Notes under the pieces: model-generated
Told to the model about the DNA's origin: nothing
Database searches by the model: none
What the model saw: the letters and a program-made list of their open reading frames with translations, nothing else
NCBI RefSeq assembly: GCF_008831285.2
Contig: NC_045146.1
Coordinates: forward strand, 17,561,289-17,625,288
DNA: 64,000 bases
Direction: 5' to 3'
Origin: Nymphaea colorata
Taxonomy: Eukaryota > Streptophyta > Magnoliopsida > Nymphaeales > Nymphaeaceae
Made by a program: the position numbers and the translations under genes
Part shown: piece after piece, positions 34,291-47,000 of the stretch
How the letters are laid out: every line of letters starts with the position of its first letter
Numbering within the stretch: the stretch's first letter is position 1

Positions 34291-34810
34291 TTGTATCCTA
34301 ACTAGACCAAAATAAGGTTTGCTGCCTTTTCTTTTTTCCCTCAAGTGAAGCGCAACCTCATTTTATTTTGGGAGCCCCAAAATTTTGAACCATTGGTGAT
34401 TAATGTGGTTAGATAATTGGGTAAAAAATTGGTTTAGGTAGTTTTATGGTCACAAAACAAGGGCAAATACTGCTTCAAGATCCATTACCACAATCATCAG
34501 AGGAGCACTTTACTCCCCTGGTATTGAGGGGGAGTCCTCTTGTTCCAGGAAGATATATTGAAAACGATCGAGTGACTTAGATGACCAAAATGCCTTTGCC
34601 CAAATGGTGAGACCTTTGTTCGGCCTCCTATAGGCGTTGCCCTTGACGAGGACAAAAAGGGAAAACAACTTTTCATTTTCCATTCCATCTTTAGCAGGAT
34701 TTCAAGTTTTCAAAGGCATATCATTTCAATCACCTAAACATGCATGGACCCTAGCATATAACCAGCTTCGATGATGAAAATGCCGTCCAAAAACTAACAA
34801 TTTCTTCAAA

Positions 34811-35180
34811 GTGGGGATGTCAATGGATCGAGAATTAGATGTACTATTAATCCTATATACTCTTTCAGATGTTTACGTATTTGAATTTGAATACGAATGA
34901 AGAAAAGTCATACATGAATTCATCTGAAATGGATTTTAGAATCTAAATTTTAAACCGAATATGAACCACATTACCATATATTAAGAACCGACTTTTAAAA
35001 TACAAGGACATCAGGTATAAACTGTTTATTTAAAACTAAATCCAATTTGTACAAGTAAGCCTATTCTTATATCCCAATCTAATTCCTTCTTTTATTCTGA
35101 ATGTTTATTTTTTTATGTCTGATTTTTTCGAATATCGGTCACATATTGGATCCAAATTAGATCTATTGACATTAACTAAG
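34811..35180. mobile_element. hAT-like MITE candidate (370 bp)
   Basis: Subterminal inverted repeats ATGTCAATGGATC (left) and ATGTCAATAGATC (right, reversed) bound an AT-rich interior with no coding capacity. The flanks CTTCAAA at 34804-34810 and 35182-35188 look like a target duplication (7 of 8 bases with the next base out). The GTGTCAATGGATC-type end is common in plant hAT MITEs. The precise ends are uncertain. Confidence 0.55.
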
Positions 35181-35551
35181 ACTTCAAACAAATAAAAATT
35201 GAAAGGCTAAAGAACACTTAAAAAAAAAAACAGAAGATAAAAACGCCTCTACTTTTTTCAAAAATAACAAAAGATAAAATCATGAGGCCAGCATTGACCA
35301 CGCTCCCTCCTCCTCCTCCCTTCCCCCCACCTTAAAAACCCAATCACTCATTTTAAGTAAACATGTTAGACTTCCCTCGATTGCAGGCCCTCCGGATTTT
35401 GCTCTCTCCCTCACAATCTCACCAACCCAACAGGCTGCCACCCACCGATATTATCACTCATGCCCGCCATTTCCCCTTCCCCCTCTCTCTTAACTCACCA
35501 TTCATGGTGGCCCGTCATCCTTTCCGGACCTGATTGCACCCTTCCGGCAGG

Positions 35552-36598
35552 ATGGTCCCTTGGAGCCATCCTTCTGTGGCCCTTGTAGGCCTCCTGTCAC
35601 TCTTCTTCTTCGGCCCGGCCATCACCCCCGTCGACGCCAACCGCCTTAGACCAGCCAACGCCGCCGCTGCTGCCACCACCTTCCCCTCCTTCCGCGAGGC
35701 GCCCATTTTCCGCAATGGCGAGAATTGTTCCTCCCAGAGCATCCACATCGCGATGACTCTCGACACCAACTACCTCCGGGGATCCATCGCCGCCGTGCTC
35801 TCGATCCTCCAGCACGCGTCGTGCCCTGAGAACCTGGCGTTCCACTTCCTCTCCTCGCGCCGAGAGCAGGAGCTGCACCAGAGCATGAGGGCCACCTTCC
35901 CCTACCTGAACTTCAGGCTCTACCGCTTCAACCCGGGGTTGGTCCGTGGCAAGATCTCGACGTCGATCCGCCAGGCGCTGGACCAACCTCTCAACTATGC
36001 GCGGATCTACCTCGCCGACGTCCTGCGGCCTGATATCCGGCGGGTCATCTACCTGGACTCCGACCTTGTGGTGGTCGATGACATTGCCAAGCTGTGGGAA
36101 GTGGAGCTGGGGGACAAGGTGCTGGGCGCGCCGGAGTACTGCCATGCAAATTTCACCGACTACTTCACCGATGCCTTCTGGTTGGACCCCAAGTTCTCGA
36201 GGACCTTCGATGGCCGGAAGGCCTGCTACTTCAACACCGGCGTCATGATCATGGACGTTCACAAGTGGAGGGAAGGAGGGTACACCAGGAAGATCGAGAA
36301 TTGGATGATGATCCAGAGGCACACCAGGATATACCAACTGGGCTCGCTGCCTCCTTTCTTGCTGGTCTTCGCCGGCAACATCCAAAATGTTGAACACAGG
36401 TGGAACCAGCATGGACTTGGAGGCGACAACTTCAAGGGTAATTGCAGGACCCTCCACCCCGGCCCGATTAGCTTGCTGCACTGGAGTGGCAAGGGGAAGC
36501 CATGGCTGAGGCTGGACTCTAGAAAGCCCTGTCCCGTCGACGGCCTCTGGGCGCCGTATGATCTTTTCCGGTCATCGTCCTTGTTGCTCGATGAATGA
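35552..36598 (+). CDS. GATL-type galacturonosyltransferase-like protein, family GT8 (single exon, 348 aa)
   Basis: The start is the first ATG in frame ([20 protein letters not shown]); the earlier ATG at 35504 is in the same frame but is closed by a stop. The N-terminus is a hydrophobic signal peptide or anchor. The GT8 core shows [14 protein letters not shown], the nucleotide-sugar and metal motif LDSD (168-171) in [34 protein letters not shown] and the C-terminal [15 protein letters not shown] proteins are Golgi or secretory enzymes linked to pectin and xylan synthesis; the exact activity of most members is unproven. Third codon positions are strongly GC-rich, unlike the neighbouring genes. 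Intronless structure and 348 aa are normal for GATLs. Confidence 0.95.
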   Translation: MVPWSHPSVALVGLLSLFFFGPAITPVDANRLRPANAAAAATTFPSFREAPIFRNGENCSSQSIHIAMTLDTNYLRGSIAAVLSILQHASCPENLAFHFLSSRREQELHQSMRATFPYLNFRLYRFNPGLVRGKISTSIRQALDQPLNYARIYLADVLRPDIRRVIYLDSDLVVVDDIAKLWEVELGDKVLGAPEYCHANFTDYFTDAFWLDPKFSRTFDGRKACYFNTGVMIMDVHKWREGGYTRKIENWMMIQRHTRIYQLGSLPPFLLVFAGNIQNVEHRWNQHGLGGDNFKGNCRTLHPGPISLLHWSGKGKPWLRLDSRKPCPVDGLWAPYDLFRSSSLLLDE

Positions 36599-38281
36599 TC
36601 GAGCGGTGTATCATCTGCACGTCACGGCAGTGGCAACGGCGACGACGGCGACGGCGATTGCGACGGCGACAACTTAGATTTCTACTATTGATGATGATGG
36701 TGATGACCATTTCTACCATTACTGGTCCCAGAATGAGGAGCTCTTGGAGTTCAGACAGCGGGGGCATTTTAAGTTAACGTATAGGAGAGACAGAGATAGA
36801 GAGAAACACAAGCCATTGCTGGGTTTGGTTTCTTAAGTCCAATTAGAGGTTTAAAAAACAACAAAAAAATTTATAATTATCTTTGATGAGAAAAATGGGG
36901 AAGACAATGGTGTTCACACATGCAGGCATCATATAAATTAAAAAAAAAATTAGTTTTTTTATTTTGTTCCGATGCTTACGCTTATTTGATTTCCTACAAA
37001 CGTTTTTATATATATGTCCTTATTCACTATAATAAATTAAAACTGTTAAGTGCTAACCTTTGCTTGCATTGCTGATTTAGTTGCATTTACAGTTCGATTT
37101 CCAGAATTCCCACCTCCTTTTCCTGAAAAAAAAAAGTAAAAATAAAAAGAATTAACACTCATTTCATGAGAACTTCATGTATTTATTGTTCACAGTGATC
37201 TATCTATTATCTTTTCTTTTCCGTCGCTTAGAATTCATGAAACAAATCGTTCGCATCACTAATGATCAGTAAGAGCTTGTTGAACTTGTACATTTTTCTA
37301 ATGTTTCTTAACTATACTCCCCAAACCAAGATTAAATATCATAATACTTCTACCAACGTGAAAAAAGTTTGAGTTGGAAAGAAGAAGGTCAATCATCAAT
37401 GTATATATCTCAATGTTCATGAAGTTAAGCATAATATCAATATATCAGGATTTCAATTATCAATGAGAAGAACAATAAATATTGTTTATTTGCTATTGCA
37501 CTACTTTTCCTAAATGTTCTTTTCAAAGGTATATAATTGAACATTGGTGAATGCTGATTGTTGCTTTATTTCCTCTTACTAGAAAGTTAATATTGAACTT
37601 TTGACCTAAGTTTTAATCTTGTAAACTAATAAGTGGAGCTATTATTAACATGGATAAGAATTTATTCAAAACTTTGCCATAGAACGCTCAACTTTCGAGA
37701 GAGTAAGAATAAGAGAGTCAGGTTTGAATATGTTAGATCCAACAGCCTGAATTGTAAAAAAACATGCATTAAGATGAAAAATGGAGCGCATTTTGGTGAA
37801 ACTGCAAAAAATATTACATTGAGTGTATTTAATTGTGTGAAAATTCATGTTTTTGTAAAATAAAAGAAATACAAACTTAATTATGCTTGTTATACTGCTA
37901 AAAGTTGAGATTGCAGTTGCATATTTTTACGGCTAAACATTTTTTCTAATAAAAGAGACAAATTCAATCATCAGAGCGGGTTCCTGAGCCTTCAAATACA
38001 ATTACTTTTTGGGTAAGTTTTAATTAAAACACCCAAACCCGACTAATTGCAGCGATGAATTTTATGGAAGAAAATAAGTGCAAAACCAAAATATGAGTAA
38101 TCTCAAGTTTAAAGAAACTTAAACCAGATCTGGATCCGATCACTAATCGGATTTAAGTTTTCCCTTCCAACTCAATCGGATAGTAGTAAAACCCGATCCG
38201 TTGGTATCCTTGCGCCTGGCCTCGACCATCGAATCGTAAACCCTTACTCCAGGGGCGTCTTCCCCCAAAGGCTAAAACCCC

Positions 38282-38328
<47 letters not shown>

Positions 38329-38329
38329 G
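36599..38329. other. Intergenic: GATL 3' flank to RRP4 leader
   Basis: It begins with a short GGCGAC-type repeat (36630-36672) in the GATL 3' UTR. Then comes about 1.5 kb of AT-rich sequence with no gene seen, and finally the RRP4 leader. The leader ends in a (GA)n run (about 38285-38330) that reaches into the start codon. Confidence 0.6.
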
Positions 38330-38330
38330 A
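38285..38330 (+). repeat. (GA)n run abutting the RRP4 start codon
   Basis: About 23 GA units with one GG interruption end exactly at the A of the ATG (38330). GA/CT repeats in leaders are common in plants and bind BPC (GAGA-binding) factors; length changes here would alter the context of the start codon. Confidence 0.85.
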
Positions 38331-41300
38331 TGAGGGATCTCGAATTGTCACTGAACCAGGGCCAAAGGGTGAGGCTGAAGAAGGCGCTTCAGCAGCTTCA
38401 GGATTGCTCTTCAAAGGTCCAATTCTCCGCTCCCGTGACCGTTGCGGATACCATCCCCGTGAACCAGGAAGACGGCGTTCTCAAGTATGAAGAATCACAT
38501 CCTTCTTCCTCTATCCTTGATTGAAAAAAAAAAAAAAAGGAACACCCATCCTTTGTTTCGCCCCAAAAATCGATTTTCCGTCGTTAGGACGACTATGTGG
38601 TCCAGTAGTTTCAATCTGTCCGTTTATTTCTGGGTTTCTTTCTTCATTTAATTAGTTTCGGCCTGTTGTCTTCATTTTTAGCATGTTCATTGCCTTCCCC
38701 AACTCGCCACCGTCACTACTTTTCGTTACAGAATGGCCATCTTCATTCTTAGCATCCATATTATCGCTGCCACTTTCATTTTCCTACCCATTTCACCGCC
38801 ATAACTTCTAGCTTGTCGATCATTGTTTTCTTCGTTACCATTGTATTATTTGTTAGTGCTTTTTTCCCCCCTAACCGCAAGTGCTGTTGGTTAAGGGGCC
38901 ATGGGACATCTGAGCTTAACGGTGAAGTTGTGGCGACTGTATGTGGTCTGGTTGAACGTGTCAACAAGCTGGTCCTGGTTCGTCCTTTCCGCTCCAGGTA
39001 AACTGTATTTCATAGTTGGTGTAACTCAGGTTCACGGTTGTCTATTTTATGGCTAAAGTTGCTATTTGATTCGTCAATGATTGGTTATTTTGGCATAAAT
39101 TGATTATTCCTGAGGCGGACAAACTGTCGTTGTTAGGCATCACATCATATCAAGATTTCGTAGTTTTTACTTTTTCCTTTCAGACGCTAGTTTTGTATTC
39201 TGCCGGCCCTTCGGTACTTGTGAAGTTTCCTTGTGGTTTTTCTTTGCGTTCATCTTCTTTTAGTTCTCAATTGCTGGAATGCTTTTACCTTTGCCACTTT
39301 CATTTCTTAGGTATCCTTTTCTAGTAGATATTTACTTGACTATGTGCTTCATGACAGAGTGCGGGATTAGATGCTAACTTTTCTGCTTAAAACTAATGAA
39401 GAATGACCACTTTGCTAAAAGTCGTGCTCCTTTGGATACCAGCATAGCAGGATTGGGAATTAAAGTACTTCTTTCATATAAGAACATCAAGTATCACACA
39501 AAAATGTATTAAATTGTAAAATAAATTTGTGAATGAACTCCTAAAAATATGTGGGTGCAATGGAAATGTTCACTATTAGCGTGTGTGTGGTTTAATGATT
39601 GAGTATTGTTGGTTTTGCAAATGCAGGTACAAGCCTGAAATTGGAGATATTATTGTAGGACGTGTCATTGAGGTAGGAGATTTAAAATACCCATGTTGCC
39701 ATGTACATGTCTAAATTATTGACGAATAGACCTATAATTTGTGTCTGTTGACCATGGAAAATCCATTTGGGTTATTCATGGCTAAGAGTTCCTTTCTAAG
39801 TTGAGTCACTTTGCTTCATAAAGAAGAGGGTTGGCCTTGGACATTAGCTACTCTGCTTTCAGTCATATGTTGTATAAACTTTACATTATCGTTTACTTGT
39901 CTGTATCAAGGGTACAAGGGAATTAAATATGTCAAAGGTCACAAGTTTTTGTGTTTTTTTTTTTTGGTTAAAGGCCTGTTACTTTGGAGGGTTTTAATTT
40001 TCACTATAGTAGTTAAAATTGTTATGCCAATCGTTTCATTTTTCATCCTTGCAGGTTGCTCCCAAGCGCTGGAAGTTAGAAATAAATTTCAGCCAAGATG
40101 CAGTTTTAATGCTTTCCTCCATGAATTTGCCAGATGGTATCCAGGTAACCACAATGACATATTAAAATTTACAGTTCTATAAGCTAAAATGAGAAAGCAC
40201 TTAAGTTTTTTGCCTCTTTCTAAGTTTATTTTCCTCCATCTGGAGCACAGTTGAATCCTGTTCAATGAATGACAGTCTGCTTTTAGAATTTTCAAGAAAC
40301 TTTTTTTTTTTTCATTTTCTGCTAGTCTTTCATGATGGTATTATAAGCCAGGATGAATGGGTTTCAGTTCATGATTGAAGTGTTTGCATTTTTTGTTCTT
40401 GTTCATTGAACAGTGATGAGTCTAATATCTGGATTCGACTATGTTGTTGATACTTAGGCCCTTAGGGACCAATTATGTGTCATAGTTGCTGATCCTAGAA
40501 GAAAAATGTTTCAGTATATACAGTGGTGGACCACATATAGGCAGCTGTGGGCAGTTGCCCGCACCAGCCCCATAAAAATTCTGTATTTCATATTGATACA
40601 TTCAGTTTTTTGCTCATTTGTATATAGTGGTGCCACCTCAAGATATGGGTGTTCTTGAATTAGTGCCCTTAAGCCTAAATTTCCTGGCTCCGCCACCGAG
40701 TACATATGTTCATCATGTGATAAGTTTGGTTGATTAGGTATTTTTACAACATAACCAAGCGTGTCTTCATACTGTTGAACACCATTTGTGTGTACTAATT
40801 GTAGAATGGTACCATTTTGGAAAGTGTTCTCTTTCTGGTCTTCTGAATAATAATGGAGGTTATAATCTCCTCTCTGTATCAGTTGTACAACTCTTTCTCT
40901 TTTCCATTAGTGACCATTTCCAAATTGGTTTTTGCCCTCCACTGGACTGTGAAGAAGGTACCTCTTGTTGACTGTTTGATCTATAAAAAGTCTTCCACTC
41001 ATGCATCAGAAAAAGGAAAGTGGTGACTGTTGTGTCATGTTTGGTCTTTTCCTTTTAAAAAAAAAAGTGTCCTGAAAATAGTCTATTGAAGACTCCTAAG
41101 ACTGGGGGCAAATGGCTTTTTTCATTTTTTTCCTGTCAACTGGAAATGATTAGTTTAGAAGAAACTTTTTTACCTCTCTTGGGCTGGCGAGTTTCTTTCT
41201 CCTGGAGGTTTAACCCATGTTTGTTGTTTGGATGGTCGAATTGCTAGAGGCGGCGCACAGCTCTGGACGAACTTAACATGCGTACTATCTTCGAGGAGAA

Positions 41301-42938
41301 TGATGTCATCTGTGTAAAATCTCTCTCTCTCCTTAATGCTATTATATGAATTTAGCATGTAAATATTTTTTTTTTTTTTGAACCTTCAGTTGCCAATTAT
41401 TGATTAATGACACTATGCTAGTCCTGGAACTGGCCAGGGGCATGGCTTTCATCATGAACTTTGATATGCCTGTAATGTGTTTCTTGCTGCTTTTAGTGCC
41501 CGAGGAATCATTCCTTGCTAATAGACCTTTTTGGTGAATGCATTACCTGTCAGGCTGAAGTTCGTGGTTTCCAGCATGATGGAAGTTTGCATCTTCAGGC
41601 ACGAAGCGAGAAATATGGAAAGGTCTCTTTTCTTACCATGTGTACATTATTTCTGCTTCCTCTTTTACTTTCTCTAGATTTCTTTGTGTTATGACAGCCA
41701 TGTGATTCTGGTTTTAGGCTTGATTTTTTTTTTTGTGGGTGTGACCCTAATAATTGCATGCCAAATTAAGGAAAGTTTTCCTGTAAAATCTTAACCTGTT
41801 GTTCTTCTGAGCTAAACCTGTACATTACATGTTTGGCCTTTGATACTATGTATGAGCTTCTTCTGATAGTCACTATGAACCATTTATTTACTGATAAAGA
41901 TCATATTTTTCAAGTAGTGATGCTTTGAAGAATAAACTTAACAGAGATCTGCAGCTTTTATTTCTAGGTTTGATAGGTTTAGTGGCAAAATCTGTCGTTT
42001 ATATAAGCTTGAAGTGTTGATACACTTGAATAATTTGAACTGAAACCTGCATTTTTGGCTTTTAAATTGAGAACGTGACTATGTAGTAGTCCAAGAATTG
42101 TGATGTTTCACTTCATTTTTGTATCTTTGCTATTTTCTATTTTTAAATACTTAGTTGGGATTTGTGGTTTAAGGTGCACTGCGTCACATTGATGTCTGCA
42201 TGGAGTAGCCTCTAAAACTGTTGTTAATACTTTTAGGAATGTTACCAGTCTTTTAATGGATTCTACTTCAAATATTTTTGTGAAATAAAATGATTGGTTA
42301 TATAATAAATTTTCTCCTTAAGTTCTTCACCTTTCCTGGTTTGGTTCAATTTGTCCCAAGTTTGAACCTTGGCCATCTGTACATGGTTATAATTGGTTCA
42401 TTTTTATTTTGACTTTGTGTCCTTTCTCTTTTGTCATGCCATAATTTTCTAGTTTTATAACTTGGAAAATTTCTCTTTCCTGATTTTGCAGCTGGAGAAA
42501 GGCTTGTTGCTGACAGTCTCACCTTACTTAGTTAAGCGCCGTAAACAGCATTTTCACTTCCTTGAGCAGTTTGGTGTAGACTTGATTCTTGGTTGCAATG
42601 GATTCATATGGGTTGGTGGGCATGCTGGCAGCGAGAAGGATTACACTATTGAAGAAGAACATTCCAGATCAGATCAAAATAACAAATCTTGTGAAAGCTC
42701 AGCAACTGTTGAGGATATTCCCCTGACGGTACGAGAAAATATTTGTAGGATCGCAAATGCAGTACGCATATTGTCTGAGCTAGGTTTCTACATCTCTATG
42801 GAAGTGATAATGGATGCTGTTGAAGCAAGCATTGGCTGGAATTTTGAGATAAGAGATATGCTTGGTGCTGAATTTTATGTGAGAATTGCGGAGAGAGAAG
42901 CTCAAAGAAGAAAATCCCAGTCCAAAAAGAAGATATGA
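38330..42938 (+). CDS. RRP4: Exosome complex subunit RRP4 (7 exons, 324 aa)
   Basis: Exons: 38330-38484, 38896-38997, 39627-39672, 40055-40144, 41248-41313, 41554-41622, 42492-42938. RRP4 is one of the three RNA-binding cap proteins of the nine-subunit RNA exosome, which trims and degrades RNA in nucleus and cytoplasm. The protein runs: N-terminal domain with VTVADTIPVNQEDGVLKGHGTS, S1 domain (YKPEIGDIIVGRVIEVAPKRW through LNMRTIFEENDVICAEV), then a KH domain with the RRP4 signature GCNGFIWVG. A basic tail (QRRKSQSKKKI) ends it. Length and segment order match the Arabidopsis protein. All introns are GT-AG. Intron 4 carries a small hAT-like MITE candidate. Confidence 0.96.
40145..41247 (+). 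other. RRP4 intron 4
   Basis: A 1.1 kb GT-AG intron between DGIQ and RRRTALDELN. It contains the MITE candidate at 40521-40698; the rest is AT-rich without other features. Confidence 0.75.
40521..40698. mobile_element. Short hAT-like MITE candidate (178 bp)
   Basis: Left end CAGTGGTGGACC and right end (reversed) CGGTGGCGGAGCC form imperfect inverted repeats of the CAGTGGCGGAGCC type seen widely in plant MITEs. The flanks AGTATATA (40513-40520) and AGTACATA (40699-40706) match at 7 of 8 positions, as an ageing 8-bp target duplication would. It lies inside RRP4 intron 4. Confidence 0.6.
41623..42491 (+). other. RRP4 intron 6
   Basis: An 869-base T-rich GT-AG intron with nothing else recognised. 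Confidence 0.75.
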
Positions 42939-44047
42939 TGTTCGATTTTGTCTTTTGAATCAGTGTAATCTTTTGTCCCAAATCAAGGGGATATGTTCTT
43001 TCATGTAACCAAAGAAGTGCGTGATCATCCTATGAAATGTGATCAGTTCATCTAGAAGTGGTAGAACCAATTTTATCTTTTATTGGGATAAGCAACCAAG
43101 TTCGTTGGATGTTCTTTCTCCTACGAGTTTCCTTGATCAAGGCCAAGGTAGTCGAAGGGATGAAGGTTTTTTTTTTGGTATGCAGGAAGAAAGAGATTTA
43201 TTTTTCATGTTTTGTAGGGAAAAGAAACTTGCTCCCATTTGTTCATTCTCTTGATTCTCAAAGTTGATTTTTGACACATACTGCAGATTGAAAGCAGAAT
43301 GTTGAGTTGATGAATAGCTAGAAAACTGCAAAAAGGAGAAGAAAAGCTGCTCAATGTATAGGCTTAGTGAGCAGATGTAGTCCGAAACACCTCTAGGATA
43401 GGTGGTACCGTTGTGAGCTTCAACTGTATACTTACGCTCCCTGCCATCTGCATCAGAAAGTTATTTGGCAAGATGAGCGCTGAAAAAGATCACTTTGATA
43501 GGGTTTTTTTATTGACTGCTCTGAAATTTCTGAACTTTTTGTCAAATACGTTTAGAGGAAGGACCAAGTGTAAACAATCTTGGGAAGTAGCAAGACCACC
43601 GAGAGGCATCTCTTTGAGATCAAGTTCCTTGTCTCTAGCTTAGGAATGATTACCAGAATGACAGCCATAGGTCGCTTCGCAATGCCAACCGTTTTGGGTT
43701 TTGAGAGTTTGACAAAAAGAATTCTTGTTTTCAATGGGAGTAGTTTTTTCTCTTTTTCAAAAGTTAAATAATCTTCACCCAGAGTCACCCTGTGTTCTCT
43801 TTCATGTAAAGGAACATCCAGGAGAACAATGTAACACCAACAGTCTGCAACTCCTTTGTACAAGCAAGACCGAAAAAATTCATATTTCACAAATAAACCA
43901 GTGAAACAATCTTCAATTGACTTTTAATGCGCCATAAAAAAGAATAAGAAAATTTGATGTAGAAAAATCAAGTTGAGCCTTCAAAAACTTTGAACACCTT
44001 TTGTTGTGGAAAAACAGTACATGAATTGTGAAATACTCATTTTTTCT
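42939..44047. other. Convergent space between RRP4 and the DUF1068 gene
   Basis: About 1.1 kb containing the two facing 3' ends. No gene, tRNA or clear repeat is seen; the short open frames on both strands have no recognisable content. Confidence 0.6.
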
Positions 44048-47000
44048 TCACATGGTGATGATGTCACTTTCACTCCATCCAAGCTGTCGTGCTCGGTTTT
44101 CCCACATCAATGATAATTCCTTCTCAGCAGTCAATGCTGCTTCAGCTCTTTCCCTTGCCTCTTCACATGTTTCCATTCCTGCATTGCACTTCTCTGCCTC
44201 TTTTTGGTAATGTGCAGACAGCTTCTTAGCCTCTATGGTTGCAACTTGAGAATGACGTTCCCTGTCTAGAGCCACAACCTCTTGTAATTTTAGCTCCTCC
44301 AGTAGAAGATCTGTCAAACTCTTTTCCATTTCTTCACTTGCATCAGCATCATGCTTACCACAATCTACAGATAACATGGAAAGCGTGACAAATGGTTAAT
44401 ACTGCACAAAGTCTATCCTCTAATCAAATTTCACATTACCAAACTCAGGTGGCAAATATATCAGCAGACATATATACCAAGAAAATCATTCACAAAAAAT
44501 GAGCAAATTTGACCCTTCATATTTATTTTTCAAGAACTTGATCTTCAATTCCAAAGGATTTTTGTTGAGATTAAGGCAAAAAAAGATTATTAGGTGCCAA
44601 GACCATTGAACAGTCCAATATTTATCAACACTTTCAAAAGGCTACAGCACTGCAAGCAGATTTGCAAACAATAATGCCCACGAGATGATACTTCTGGCCT
44701 AGTAAGGCCATTTCTGCTTAGCTATTCAACTGTAAACGATCCATTTTGTCATACTCAACTGAAAAAGTTTATGGAAAAAAAGGGAAACCTTTTCCAATTG
44801 GCTGAATAAAAGACAAGGGCCTCGCATTTATCAACGGATATCCAACATCTGAAACTGAAGAGTTCATGTTTGTTGTCTGAGAAGAAGAATGTGAACCAAT
44901 AGAAGCACTTCATGACATGCTGAAAACAGGTCTTAGTACACAAACACAAAAATGCTAAGGTGATGCAGCTTTGCAGCAAGCTTCGAGCTTCAAGTTTTCA
45001 TTGACTTAGTCCAGAATTATGCTCTATGTTCATGCATGTTGAAGTATCCCTTTCCCCTACTGAGAACGAAGGAGACTATCTACTCCAATCAATTAATTCT
45101 TTGGGTGTATCATAATGAGATCTTGTTGTTGCAAAAGTATGTGCACTGATCCTGACGTATGTGTATGTTTGTGGGCGCAGGGGGATGAGGGGGTGTGTGA
45201 GTATGGACACTGTTTTAAGCATTTGCAAATTGCAAAGGTTTCAAGTATCCTTGGCCAATTTATCGCTTAACTGGTTCCATAGTTTCCGTTTGAATCCAGC
45301 TTGATATTTTTTGTGTCTTGCATAAATGAGCCCTATCAACTTTAAATCCTAAATATCAAGTTGCCACAGGTAAAGCAAACAGAATGGCCAACAACATGAA
45401 GTGAAAAAGTTCAACGCTACCTGCCAATGAATTGTTCTCAACCCCTGCATGAATAGCCAACAACAAGCCACATGTGAGTATACAAAATGCAAGAGTTGTA
45501 ATTGAAGGATAAGCAAGATAAACTAAATCATTCGGACCATGCAGGTCACAAGAGTCAACAACCACACAATCATATGAAAACAAATTTTATAATCTTCTGG
45601 TGCATGAGAAAGAAAGGAATTTTAAGCATTGTTGCAGCATCATCTACTCCACGAAATGTTTTATATGATATACTAAGATCTTCTGAATAAAAAGTTACCC
45701 ATTTCGCCAGACAAAAAACAAAGGTTTTCATCATTTCGTGCTTAGCCAGTAACCATTCATCCCCTCAATGTAATCAAAATTACCACAGCAACAAAAGTCC
45801 AAGTTTCAATCAAATGCACAGCAACGGTTAGACCTTTCAAGATAGAAGCAGCTGCCAGAAAAGGAAAAAAGAACTAATCTGGAGAATTTTTATTTAGATG
45901 ACGACTTCTTCTATTCCTAGAAGTAGAAATAGAGAGAGACTAGGAAATCATTTTAAGCGCATAGTAAAACAAACAACAATTTGACTGCGGTCTCATAATT
46001 AACCTATAAGGCGTCCAGAAACAAAAGCTATGAAGTATTAATATATATGAACTCTGACAACTAAACCGTAGTTAATCTCTCAAACTTAACGGAGAAACTC
46101 AGAAGCTTCTTGAAGTTGCATTTTCAATTGCTTAATGGATTTCTTCACTAATGAAAAAAAAAAAAAGCACAGGGTATTATCATAGATATTATGGAGAACA
46201 TTGATGGTTAATTTTCTCCATGTTTGAGTTGATTCCTGGAACTCATAGACATCAAACATATTCCTTTATATAAAAGCATCAATTAATCCATTCCTTCCAT
46301 CAGACTTTCACCTTAGTCCTTCCTTGTCGACCTGACAACCCTTCCACCACAATGTGGCATCAAAATCTAAATTCATTTCCCCACTCCTAATACCCATTGT
46401 CCTAAAATAGGTTCACTCATGCTCCTCGAAGACTAACTTGTATGGTCGTTACTTTCTCATAACCTTGAAATAAACCCTGGGCACCGGGTGTTCCTGCCTT
46501 GAGAGATTCTTCATTTTTTAAGTTGGAAGCATCTCAGTTCATTTCAATTTTCAATCACCAAGCGGTTGACAGATTTCTTTGATAATTTCCCTTTGATAGT
46601 TCAACAGTCTCACCGGAACACTGTCTCTCCGGCCTCAACGCATCTCTCTCAGTTCATGCAATTCTCGCCATTCCCATTTTCGGCAACGCTTCGATTAGTA
46701 GACGACATCCTCTTCCAATGCACGATGGAGATCCTCATCGGATAAGCTTTCCATGTTTAGAATCTGATTCGGTAGGTTGGTGACATTCTCTCTTTTGTTT
46801 GTCCTTTTACATGTTCAATTTTCGTGTGCTATTTCTACTACAGATCAATGGATCTATCATGTACAACACCAAGTTTCCTCACAGCGCAGGATCTCACAAA
46901 GAAGGCACCTCATGTAATAAGTAAATTCAATTTACAAAGCCCAAGTATAAGCATAATTTTCTAATAACATATGCACATCATGTGGAATGTGCACTTTTCA

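Larger units (their letters stand above)
33356..35551. other. Intergenic: glutathione synthetase to GATL gene
   Basis: It holds a (CT)n microsatellite (about 33643-33678), an AT-rich TATATACATA-type block (about 33990-34290), a hAT-like MITE candidate (34811-35180) and the CT-rich leader of the GATL gene. No gene is recognised. Confidence 0.6.

Noticed and set aside
35597-36481. Long minus-strand open frame (294 aa) opposite the GATL gene
   Set aside because: It is the antisense shadow of a GC-rich coding sequence. Its translation has no family features, while the plus strand is a clear GT8 protein.
43552-43890. 112-aa minus-strand frame between RRP4 and the DUF1068 gene
   Set aside because: No recognisable domain, no plausible exons around it, and located in overlapping 3' flanks.
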